Shown here: positions 41,438 through 49,572 of the stretch, in pieces | Layout of the letters: each line of letters starts with the position of its first letter | Numbering within the stretch: position 1 is the stretch's first letter | Assembly: GCF_018129025.1 (NCBI RefSeq) | Contig: NZ_JAAEDI010000021.1 | Coordinates: forward strand, 46,478 to 110,477 | DNA length: 64,000 nucleotides | Reading direction: 5' to 3' | Source: Neoroseomonas terrae | Lineage (GTDB): Bacteria > Pseudomonadota > Alphaproteobacteria > Acetobacterales > Acetobacteraceae | Made by a program: the position numbers and the translations under genes | Notes under the pieces: generated by a model | The model's input: the letters and a program-made list of their open reading frames with translations, nothing else | The model's database searches: none | What the model was told of the DNA's origin: nothing

Positions 41438-41610
41438 GGGACAGCCGCGCCGGACGCAGGGGCCGCAGGATCGCACGCCGCGTGCAGCGGCGAAAGCCGC
41501 CGACGCCGTGCTTAGGGGTAGGCGCCAGCCGGCCCATCCCGCATAGTCCGGCCCGTTGTGCGGTGCATCAGGACCCGCGCGGAGCAGCAGCAGGGGAACA
41601 GGGTCGGCGC

Positions 41611-44142
41611 GTGGCAAGGACCGTCGTCCATCTGAGCACGACCGCCGGTGGCGGGGCGGGGCGGGCGGGACGGCGGGCGCATCTCGCCGCGCGGCAGGCC
41701 GGCCTGCTCTCCGCCTTCGCCTTCACCGACGGTTCCGCCACCGCGCCCGACGACGTCGTGCTGCGCCCCGTGCCCGCCGAGGACCCGGGCGAGGCCGCGC
41801 TGGCGGCCGTGCTGCGGGACCGGGTGCAGTGGGGCGTGGTGCAGACCGCCCGCTCCGATGCCGGCAACACGCTGTTCTCCATCGCCCATCCCGGCCTGGC
41901 CGTGGACCGGCAGGCGCTGGTCGCGGCGGCCGACATCCTGCACCTGCACTGGACCTCCTGGTCGGTCCAGCCGGCGACACTAAGGCGGTGGCTAACCGAA
42001 GGCCGGGCCGTGGTCTGGACGCTGCACGACCTCTGGCCGATGACCGGCGGCTGCCACTACCCGGCGGGCTGCGAGCAGTACCGCACCGCCTGCCTGACCT
42101 GCCCGCAGCTCCATGATCCCTGGTCCCTGGCACCCAATGCCTTCGCCGAGAAGCGCGCCGCCTGGTCGGCCCCCGGCCCGCTGATCGTCGCGCCCTCGCG
42201 CTGGATGGCGGAGCGCGCGGCGGAAAGCGCGATCCTCGGCGGCTGCCGCATCGCCGTTGTCCCGAACGCGATCGAGACGGAGCATTTCGCGCCGCGCGCC
42301 GATCGACAGGCGTTACGCGCCGCCTTCGGCATCGGCCCGGCGGATCTGCTGCTGGTGCTCGGCGCCTACGACAATCGCGAACACCGCAAGGGCGGCGCGC
42401 TGCTGGTCGAGGCGCTGCGCCGGCTGCACGAGGATGGCCGCCTCGCCGCCGCACTGCCGCCCGGTGCCCGGGTGGCGCTGGCCGGCTTCGGCCGCTCGCC
42501 GCTGCCGGCCTGGGAAGGATTGACCACCCTGGCCTTCGGCGAGGTCACCGAGGACGCCGTGCTCTGCGACATCCTGGGCGCGGCCGACCTCGCCTGCATT
42601 CCCTCGCTCGAGGACAATTACCCGAACATCGCGCTGGAGGCGCTCGCCTGCGGCACGCCCTGCCTCGCCACGCCGGTCGGGGGGCTCCCGGAAATGGTGC
42701 GCGAGGGCAGCAGCGGTCTCATTGCCGCCGCCGCCGACCCGGATGCGCTGGCCGAGGCGCTGCTGCGCTTCGTCACTAGCCACCATCGCGATGCCGGCCT
42801 GCGCGCCGGCGCCCGCGCGCAGGTGGAGGCCGAGAACGCCCTTCCGGTAATCGGCGCGCAGCTTGCCGAGTTGTACGAATCCGTCGCCGCCCCGCGCCGC
42901 CTGCCGCCGCCGAACGCCGCCGCCCATGCGCGCGCCGTCCACGCCTTCGGCCAGGCGCCGGTCGCTGTCTGCGCCCGGCCGGCCGCGCCCTTCCTCCGCT
43001 TTCCGGCCAACATCCTGCTGCGCAAGGAAGGTGGCCCGGCCGTTGCCATGATCGAGGCCCCCCCCGACCCGCCGACCCGCACCGGCATGCGGCTGCTCGC
43101 CCTGCATACGATCCACGGCCATCACGGTGCGCGATCCGGCCCCTATCAGTTCCTGCGCCATCTGCCCGAAGGCATCGCGGCTGAGATCCGCGCCACGCCG
43201 CTAGGCGCCGGGCTCGCCGGCCCGCAGGCCGAGACCTACCGCGCCTGGGGCCGGCTGCTCGGGGCCGTGCCCTTCGGCCAGCAGGGCAACGCCTGGCTTG
43301 CCGAGGCCGAGCTGCTTGCCGCCTGCGCCGCGACGCCGACCGACGTAATCCACGCCATCGACGGCGAACTCGCCCTGTCGCTGCTGCCGCGGCTTCCGGC
43401 GCACCTTTTCGCCGGCGCCCGGCGACCCGCCATGGCGGCGACGTTCCACCAGCCGCCGGCGTTGCTCACCGGCATGGTGAACGCCGCGCTGCTCACGCGG
43501 CTCGATGCCATCATTCTGCTTTGCGAGGCGCAGCGCGAGGCCATGCCCGCGGCCGTGGACCCCGCCCGGGTCCACATCCTCCCCCACGGCATCGACAGCG
43601 GCTTCTTCACCCCGGGTCCGCGTGCAGCCGGGCCGGGTTTCCGCCTCCTCATGGTCGGCCACTGGCTGCGCGACCACGCCGCCGCCTTCGCGGCGCTCCA
43701 CCTGCTGCGCGGGGCCGGGCTCGACGCCAGCCTGCGCCTGATCACCCATGCGCCGCCCGGCGGCATCCCTCCCGGCGTGACGGTCGAGGCCGGGCTGACC
43801 GACGAAGCGCTGCGCCAGGCTTATCGCGATGCCGACGCGCTGCTGCTGCCGCTGACGGATGCAACGGCCAACAACGCCATCCTCGAAGCCATGGCCTGCG
43901 GACGGCCGATCGTGACGACCGATGTCGGCGGCGTGGCGGAGATGACGGCCGGCGCCGCGCTCCTGGCGCCTCAGGGCGATGCGCGGGCGCTGGCCGACGC
44001 GGTGCTCGGCCTTGCGGCCGATGCGGGGCGGGCCGGGGCAATAAGCGTGGCGGCGCGGGTGCGGGCGGAGGCGTTGGACTGGCGGCATGTCGCGGCGGGG
44101 CATGCGCGCGTGTACGCGGCACTGGCCGCGGGGGGGCGGTGA
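41611..44142 (+). CDS. tandem GT4 glycosyltransferase (two catalytic domains)
   Basis: 843 residues with two GT-B, GT4-type domains. Domain 1 (about 1-420) has ILHLHWTSWSVQPATLRRWL, WTLHDLWPMTGGCHYPAGCE, CRIAVVPNAIETEHFAP and the donor-site ACIPSLEDNYPNIALEALAC then GTPCLATPVGG. Domain 2 (about 490-843) has MRLLALHTIHGHHGARSGPY, RVHILPHGIDSGFFTPG and NNAILEAMACGRPIVTTDVG. Each has the E-x7-E-like pattern of GT4. Such fusions build two consecutive linkages or a repeating unit. GTG 41611 is the most plausible start. Cysteine-rich ACLTCPQLHDPWSLAP is typical of WcaI-like GT4 enzymes. Confidence 0.83.
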   Translation: MARTVVHLSTTAGGGAGRAGRRAHLAARQAGLLSAFAFTDGSATAPDDVVLRPVPAEDPGEAALAAVLRDRVQWGVVQTARSDAGNTLFSIAHPGLAVDRQALVAAADILHLHWTSWSVQPATLRRWLTEGRAVVWTLHDLWPMTGGCHYPAGCEQYRTACLTCPQLHDPWSLAPNAFAEKRAAWSAPGPLIVAPSRWMAERAAESAILGGCRIAVVPNAIETEHFAPRADRQALRAAFGIGPADLLLVLGAYDNREHRKGGALLVEALRRLHEDGRLAAALPPGARVALAGFGRSPLPAWEGLTTLAFGEVTEDAVLCDILGAADLACIPSLEDNYPNIALEALACGTPCLATPVGGLPEMVREGSSGLIAAAADPDALAEALLRFVTSHHRDAGLRAGARAQVEAENALPVIGAQLAELYESVAAPRRLPPPNAAAHARAVHAFGQAPVAVCARPAAPFLRFPANILLRKEGGPAVAMIEAPPDPPTRTGMRLLALHTIHGHHGARSGPYQFLRHLPEGIAAEIRATPLGAGLAGPQAETYRAWGRLLGAVPFGQQGNAWLAEAELLAACAATPTDVIHAIDGELALSLLPRLPAHLFAGARRPAMAATFHQPPALLTGMVNAALLTRLDAIILLCEAQREAMPAAVDPARVHILPHGIDSGFFTPGPRAAGPGFRLLMVGHWLRDHAAAFAALHLLRGAGLDASLRLITHAPPGGIPPGVTVEAGLTDEALRQAYRDADALLLPLTDATANNAILEAMACGRPIVTTDVGGVAEMTAGAALLAPQGDARALADAVLGLAADAGRAGAISVAARVRAEALDWRHVAAGHARVYAALAAGGR

Positions 44143-44159
44143 TGCGCGACGGGCGATCG

Positions 44160-44222
44160 GAGAGGGGCGTCGCCCCTCTCCGGACCTCTCCCCACCAAAG
44201 GCCGAAAGGCCTTTGGAAACCT
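44160..44222 (+). repeat. REP-like two-hairpin repeat, copy 1
   Basis: First hairpin GAGAGGGGCG/CGCCCCTCTC (44160-44169, 44171-44180), second hairpin CCAAAGGCC-GAAA-GGCCTTTGG (44195-44216), then AAACCT. The reverse complement of the whole unit recurs 220 bp away. Confidence 0.75.
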
Positions 44223-44442
44223 CCATTTGCCGCCCGGCGAGGCGGTGTGGCTGTCGTGGGTGACGCCAACCGGGCCCGGCGCGGGGAATGGGGTTCAATC
44301 TCTTGCATCTCCGTGAGTACCACCATTCGCGAAGCCGACACCTGGCACCAGGCCCTGCGGAGACGTGATTCCCGCGCTGCGGCCCCAATGCGCAGGTGCT
44401 CGTCTCGCGCCTCCGTTCGCCCGTGTCGCCAGGCGCCATGTC

Positions 44443-44504
44443 AAGGTTTCCAAAGGCCTTTCGGCCTTTGGTGGGGTGGGGTTCGGGGAGGGGCAAGGCC
44501 CCTC
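44443..44504 (-). repeat. REP-like two-hairpin repeat, copy 2 (inverted)
   Basis: Reads AGGTTTCCAAAGGCC-TTTC-GGCCTTTGG (stem 44450-44471), then GAGGGGC-AAG-GCCCCTC (44488-44504). Same order of parts as copy 1 on the other strand. It ends 11 bases before the GTG of the next gene. Confidence 0.75.
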
Positions 44505-44515
44505 ACCGTCTGCCC

Positions 44516-45076
44516 GTGACCGGTCTCCTCGTCCTCCCGCCCGCCTCCTGGCGCCCTGCCGCAGCAGGCGTCGCCGCCACCTTCCGCCCACCTGTCACGG
44601 GTGGCTTCGCTGTCATTGCCGCCGGCTGGCCGGAGCCCGGCGACGCCCGGCTCATCGCCTCCGACGCGCCTCCCACGCCGTTCCGGCCCTTCGCGGCGGC
44701 CGCCTTCTGCGCGGCCACCGCCGAGGAAGGTGCGGTCTTCACCATCGAGGCGCCGGCACCGCCGTCGCAATGCCGGGTGCTGTTCGTGCCGCGCCCGCAC
44801 AACTCGCCGTCCCTAGCGCTCCTCGCCCCGCGGGCCGTTCGCAGCCCGGCGCACGGGCACGCCTACGATCTCGATGCCGGACGAGCGAGGGTCGGGACTT
44901 CGCTGGCGGCGCAGGAGATCGACACCGCGCTCGGCATCGCGGCGGAGATGCTGCTCGCGGCGCGGGATGCCGAGGCGACGCGGCAGGCCGTCATTGCCAT
45001 CCTCGCGCATCTCGCGCGGTATCCGCTGGCGCGCAGCCCGGCGCTCGGCGCCTTCGCCGCCGCTCTTGTCGAATAG
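44516..45076 (+). CDS. hypothetical protein in glycan island
   Basis: 186 residues, Ala/Pro-rich, soluble-looking, with a C-terminal helical half (AAQEIDTALGIAAEMLLAAR then DAEATRQAVIAILAHLARYP). No domain recognised. GTG 44516 is chosen because the open frame upstream runs through the repeat element. The gene ends five bases before the next glycosyltransferase start and is likely co-translated with it. Confidence 0.5.
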   Translation: MTGLLVLPPASWRPAAAGVAATFRPPVTGGFAVIAAGWPEPGDARLIASDAPPTPFRPFAAAAFCAATAEEGAVFTIEAPAPPSQCRVLFVPRPHNSPSLALLAPRAVRSPAHGHAYDLDAGRARVGTSLAAQEIDTALGIAAEMLLAARDAEATRQAVIAILAHLARYPLARSPALGAFAAALVE

Positions 45077-45081
45077 GTTCC

Positions 45082-47541
45082 ATGGCCCTCGTCATTCTCG
45101 ACCCCAACCTCGAAGGCGAAGCCGGGCACCACCTGGCCTACGACATGGCGATCGCGCGGGAAGCGATGGCACGCGGGGAGGCAGTGTCGATCGTCGCCAA
45201 CCGGCGGTTCACCACCGCGGCGATCGACGGCGTGCGGTTCCTGCCGCATTTCTCCACGAGCACCTATGCCGAGCTGCACCCCGACCCGGTCACGGGCGCG
45301 GCGGATGACTGGCGGTTGCTCAACGACCTGTTGCAGTCGGAACTCGCGCTGCTGCCGCGCAGCGAGTTCCGGCCCGGCGACGCGGTGCTGGTGCCGACGG
45401 CGACCGAGAATCATCTCGCCGGCTACATCGGCTGGATGAAGGGCTTCGATCCGCTGGAGGCGCCGCTTTTCTTGCTGCACCTGATGTTTTCCTCAGGCGT
45501 CACGGTGGACGCCGAGGGAAGGCAGGTGGTCGAGGAGCCGCTCCGCGCGCTGTTCTACCGCCTGGCCGAGCGGGCGGCGCTGGAGGCCGGGCCGCCGGTC
45601 CATCTGTTCGCCAGCGGCGGGCAGCATGCGGCGGAATTCAGCGCGCTGTTCGGTCGCCCGGTGCCGGCGCATCCGCTGCCGATCTGCCCGCAACCCGGTC
45701 CCGACCACCCGGAGCCGCTGCGGCGGGCGCTGCTGTTCGCGGGGGATGCGCGGGTGGACAAGGGCGTGGCGCTGCTGCCCGACCTGATCCCGCGCCTCGC
45801 CAGCGAGCATCCGGACTGGCGGCTGGTCGCGCATGTGAACGGCAACTCGGCGTGGGGCGAGGCACGGGCAGCCGTCGCCGCGCTGCAGGCTCTGCCCGAG
45901 CATTGGCCCGCGCTTGAACTCGCCGGCGGACGGCTCGCGCGGGATGATTACCGTGCCCTGACGCGGGACGTGGGGATCGCGCTGTTCCCCTATGATCCGG
46001 TGCTGTACCGGCGGAAATCCTCGGGCGTGCTGTGGGAGGCGATCAGCCTCGGCACGCCGGTCGTCGTCCCCGCCGGCACCTGGCTGGAGAACGAGGCGCG
46101 CTACTGGGGTGCTGGCCATGTCGCCTATGACGGCGACAGCGCCGAGGCGATCGCAGCCGCCTTTGCCACCGCTCTGCCTCGCATCGGGGAGTTGTCGGCG
46201 CTGTCGGCAGAAGCCGGCAGGCGGTATCGGGCGGCGAACGGCGCCGGCGCCCTGATGGACCAGATCGCCGGGCTTTGGGTGCGCCAGAAAGCCGCGGCGA
46301 GCCTTGTCGCCCGGCCGGCGACGATGGCCGTCGACCTGGCGCGGCTCGACGGCGGCTGGCACCGCATGGAGCAGGTCGAGGGTCGCCCGGCGCGCTGGGC
46401 GACGCAGGAGCCCGTCATCGCCTTCGATTGGCCCTTCGATATGCCGTGGCAGCTCGACCTCACCCTTCTGTCCTTCTTCGGCGCCGAGCAGTTGGACCGC
46501 ACCGAGGTTCGTTCCGGTGACCAGCCCATTGCCGTGACGTGGCAGCGGGAAGGTCGCGGCGCGCGCCTGACGCTGCGCGGACCGGGGCCGGGGCGGGCGA
46601 GGCCGCGCATCGACCTGCGGCTGCGCCTGCCCTTCACCTACCGGCCGCAGAATGAGGCCCGGGATCTGGGCGTGTTGGTCGGGGACATGCAGGTGGGTCC
46701 TGCGCCGGGCAGCGGCGGCGCGAACGACGCCACGGCGCTGCCGGCGATGCGCGTCGATGGCATGGCGGCGGCTGGCGGCGGGTGGGCGGTGGCAACGGGC
46801 ATCGGCGGCGAGCTGATGGCCATGCCGGACCGTCCCTGCCTGGTCGCCTTCCGCCTGCGCTGCGACCCGGCGTCTCCGCCGCCGGAGGTGAGGGTGCACC
46901 TCGCCGGCGCTACGGCGGCGCTGCCGCTGTCGGCGGAAGCCGGCGGGTGTTGGCTCGGTACCGTCACGCTGCCGCCGGCGCTGCTGCGCGCGGGGGGCGA
47001 GCGGATGCGCTGGAACCTCCAGGCTGAGCCCGTCGATGGGCAGGCGGTGACGCTGCTCTCGGCCGAGGTCTCCGTGCTGGCCGGCACGACGCGGCCGGCT
47101 GCCGCGGCCGGGATGGCGTTGCCCTCGCCGGCGCCCGAACCACCCCTGACCGGGCCGCGCTTGCGGTGGGACCTGTCGGAGGGCGTCGGGCCGGTGGAAG
47201 GGCCGTTCGCGGAACTGGGCGTGCCCGCCGGCGTTCGCTGGATCGTGGCCCGCACGGCGCAGCTTGCCGTGGAGACGAATGCCGCGGGACCGGCGCGGCT
47301 GACGCTGCGCTATCGCTGCCTGCTGCCGCGCCTGGGCATGCGCGTCACGCTGGATGGCGGTGCGACGAGCCTCGTCGATATCGAGGGCGGCGGTTTGCGG
47401 CAGGCGGGCGAGATCGAGCTGGACGTCACGCTGCGCGGGGGGATGAACGAGATCGCGCTGGCCTTCGATGGCGCGGTGCGGGAACCGGGCACGGGGCGCG
47501 ACCTCGTGCTGTTGATCGAGCAGGCGCGGTTCGGCACTTGA
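45082..47541 (+). CDS. glycosyltransferase (GT4-like) with C-terminal beta-sandwich region
   Basis: 819 residues. The N-terminal 400 resemble a GT-B glycosyltransferase: ALVILDPNLEGEAGHHLAYD (nucleotide-sugar domain entry), VHLFASGGQHAAEFSALFGR, RRALLFAGDARVDKGVALLP and the donor-site VLYRRKSSGVLWEAISLGTP. The C-terminal 400 are rich in strands (e.g. RLTLRGPGPGRARPRIDLRL, RVTLDGGATSLVDIEGGG) and look like two carbohydrate-binding-style beta sandwiches, without a named family. ATG 45082. It converges with the prpE gene with only four bases between the stop codons. Confidence 0.72.
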   Translation: MALVILDPNLEGEAGHHLAYDMAIAREAMARGEAVSIVANRRFTTAAIDGVRFLPHFSTSTYAELHPDPVTGAADDWRLLNDLLQSELALLPRSEFRPGDAVLVPTATENHLAGYIGWMKGFDPLEAPLFLLHLMFSSGVTVDAEGRQVVEEPLRALFYRLAERAALEAGPPVHLFASGGQHAAEFSALFGRPVPAHPLPICPQPGPDHPEPLRRALLFAGDARVDKGVALLPDLIPRLASEHPDWRLVAHVNGNSAWGEARAAVAALQALPEHWPALELAGGRLARDDYRALTRDVGIALFPYDPVLYRRKSSGVLWEAISLGTPVVVPAGTWLENEARYWGAGHVAYDGDSAEAIAAAFATALPRIGELSALSAEAGRRYRAANGAGALMDQIAGLWVRQKAAASLVARPATMAVDLARLDGGWHRMEQVEGRPARWATQEPVIAFDWPFDMPWQLDLTLLSFFGAEQLDRTEVRSGDQPIAVTWQREGRGARLTLRGPGPGRARPRIDLRLRLPFTYRPQNEARDLGVLVGDMQVGPAPGSGGANDATALPAMRVDGMAAAGGGWAVATGIGGELMAMPDRPCLVAFRLRCDPASPPPEVRVHLAGATAALPLSAEAGGCWLGTVTLPPALLRAGGERMRWNLQAEPVDGQAVTLLSAEVSVLAGTTRPAAAAGMALPSPAPEPPLTGPRLRWDLSEGVGPVEGPFAELGVPAGVRWIVARTAQLAVETNAAGPARLTLRYRCLLPRLGMRVTLDGGATSLVDIEGGGLRQAGEIELDVTLRGGMNEIALAFDGAVREPGTGRDLVLLIEQARFGT

Positions 47542-47545
47542 GAAC

Positions 47546-49441
47546 TTACCGCATCGCCCCCTTCAGCACCGTTCCCACCTCCTCGAGGATGGTTGGGTCG
47601 TCGATCGTCGGCGGTACGGCGTAGTCGTCGCCATCGGCGATCCGGCGCAGCGTCGCGCGCAGGATCTTGCCGGAGCGGGTCTTCGGCAGGCGGATGACGA
47701 CGCGGGCTTCCTTGAAGGCCGCGACCGGGCCGATGCGGTCGCGGACCATGGCGACCAGCTCGCGGCCGATCTCCGCTTCGGCCTTCGTCACGCCGGATTT
47801 CAGCACGACCAGGCCGAGCGGCACCTGCCCCTTCAGCGTATCGCGCACGCCGACCACGGCGCATTCGGCAACATCGGGATGCGCGGCGAGCACTTCCTCC
47901 ATCGCGCCGGTGGACAGGCGATGGCCCGCGACGTTGATGATGTCGTCGGTGCGGCTCATCACCCAGACATAGCCGTCCTCATCGATCAACCCGGCATCGG
48001 CGGTCGAGTAGTGGCCCGGGAAGGCCGAGAGATACGCCTCGCGGAAGCGGTCGTCGGCGTGGAACAGCGTCGGCAGGGATGATGGCGGCAGGGGCAGCCG
48101 AACGGCGAGGGAGCCGATCTGGCCGGGCGGGACTTCCCGGTTCGCCTCGTCCAGCACGACGACGTCGTATCCCGGCGCCGGCTTGCCGCCGGAACCCGGC
48201 TTCGTCGGGAACAGGCCGAGGCCGCGGAAATTGCCGGTGATGGTCCAGCCCGTCTCGGTCTGCCACCAATGGTCGACGACCGGCTTGCCGAGCAGGCGCT
48301 GCGACCAGGTGACGGTGTCCGGGTCGCAGCGCTCGCCGGCGAGGTACAGCGCGTCCAGTCGAGACAGGTCGTGGCGCCGCATCAGCGCGCCGTCCGGGTC
48401 TTCCTTCTTGATGGCGCGGATCGCGGTCGGCGCGGTGAACAGCACCTTCACGCCATGCTGCGCGCAGACGCGCCAGAAGGTGCCGGCATCGGGTGTGCCG
48501 ACCGGCTTGCCCTCGAACAGCACAGTCGTGCAGCCGGCGAGCAGCGGCGCGTAGACGATGTAGGAATGGCCGACGACCCAGCCGACATCGGAGGCCGCCC
48601 AGAACACGTCGCCGGGCCCGACGCCGTAGACCAGGGACATGGAGTTGTGCAGCGCGACCGCGTGGCCGCCATTGTCGCGCAGGATTCCCTTCGGCGCCCC
48701 GGTCGTGCCGGAGGTGTAGAGGATGTAGAGCGTGTCCGTCGCCTCGACGGGGACGCACGGGTGTGGCGCGGCTGCGTCCATCGCGGCGAGCAGATCGGCA
48801 TCGCGACCGGGCGTCAGCGCGCAGGGGTGTTCGGCGCGCTGCAGGATCAGCACCGCATCCGGCTTGTGTGGCGATAGGCCGATCGCGGCGTCGATCAGCG
48901 GCTTGTAGGCGACGACGCGGCCGGGTTCGAGCCCGCAGGACGCGGTGACGATCGCCTTCGGCGTCGCATCGGCGATGCGGGTGGCGAGCTCGGCCGCCGC
49001 GAAGCCGCCGAACACCACCGAATGCACGGCACCGAGACGCGCGCAAGCGAGCATGGCGATGGCCGCTTCCGGCACCATCGGCATGTAGACGATGACGCGA
49101 TCGCCCTTGGCCACGCCGCGTGCCGCCAGCGCGCCGGCCAGCCGCGCGACGCGGTCGAGCAGGTCGGCATAGGTGATGGTCTCGACGCGCCCGGTCATCG
49201 GGCTGTCCCAGATGATGGCGGGCTGCAGCCCACGGCCGGCGGCGACGTGACGGTCGACGGCGTTGTGGCAGGTGTTCAGCTGCCCGCCGGGAAACCAGCG
49301 GCCATAGACGCCGAGGGAGGGATCGAAGATGCGCGCGGGCGGCGTGTCCCAATCGATGCCGCGTGCGGCGGCGGCCCAGTAGCCCTCCGGGTCGCGGCGC
49401 CAATCCGCGATGGTCGCATCGTAGCCTGCGGCGGCATCCAT
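47546..49441 (-). CDS. prpE: propionyl-CoA synthetase
   Basis: 631 residues of the acyl-adenylating ACS/PrpE family; converts propionate, ATP and CoA to propionyl-CoA. Seen: the P-loop-like YILYTSGTTGAPKG, VFWAASDVGWVVGHSYIVYA, WWQTETGWTITGNFRG, and the catalytic Lys in LPKTRSGKILRATLRR (about residue 590), the usual site of inhibitory acetylation. The PrpE subtype is indicated by overall length and LRDNGGHAVAL. ATG 49441 has AGGAA at good distance and gives the standard N-terminus; ATG 49465 has none. Confidence 0.92.
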   Translation of the reverse strand: MDAAAGYDATIADWRRDPEGYWAAAARGIDWDTPPARIFDPSLGVYGRWFPGGQLNTCHNAVDRHVAAGRGLQPAIIWDSPMTGRVETITYADLLDRVARLAGALAARGVAKGDRVIVYMPMVPEAAIAMLACARLGAVHSVVFGGFAAAELATRIADATPKAIVTASCGLEPGRVVAYKPLIDAAIGLSPHKPDAVLILQRAEHPCALTPGRDADLLAAMDAAAPHPCVPVEATDTLYILYTSGTTGAPKGILRDNGGHAVALHNSMSLVYGVGPGDVFWAASDVGWVVGHSYIVYAPLLAGCTTVLFEGKPVGTPDAGTFWRVCAQHGVKVLFTAPTAIRAIKKEDPDGALMRRHDLSRLDALYLAGERCDPDTVTWSQRLLGKPVVDHWWQTETGWTITGNFRGLGLFPTKPGSGGKPAPGYDVVVLDEANREVPPGQIGSLAVRLPLPPSSLPTLFHADDRFREAYLSAFPGHYSTADAGLIDEDGYVWVMSRTDDIINVAGHRLSTGAMEEVLAAHPDVAECAVVGVRDTLKGQVPLGLVVLKSGVTKAEAEIGRELVAMVRDRIGPVAAFKEARVVIRLPKTRSGKILRATLRRIADGDDYAVPPTIDDPTILEEVGTVLKGAMR

Positions 49442-49523
49442 GGCGGCGTTTCCTGTCGTTGTCATCCCCGTCCCGCCGAGCCTGGACCGGCCGGCGCCGG
49501 GCAGGCAAGGGCCGGCAAAGAAA

Positions 49524-49553
49524 GGGGCGGCGCCGGTTGCCCGGCGCCGCCCC
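49524..49553 (-). terminator. intrinsic terminator of the MHS transporter gene
   Basis: 13-bp perfect stem GGGGCGGCGCCGG/CCGGCGCCGCCCC with a 4-nt loop, followed on the minus strand by TTTCTTT. It ends transporter transcription and separates it from prpE, which lies downstream on the same strand. Confidence 0.8.
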
Positions 49554-49572
49554 CTTCACGTCCGCACGGCCA

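Larger units (their letters stand above)
44143..44515. other. 373-bp intergenic region with inverted REP-like elements
   Basis: No gene is supported here. The region is bounded by two copies of a two-hairpin repeat in opposite orientation (44160-44222 and 44443-44504), with about 220 bp of unremarkable sequence between them. Confidence 0.6.
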
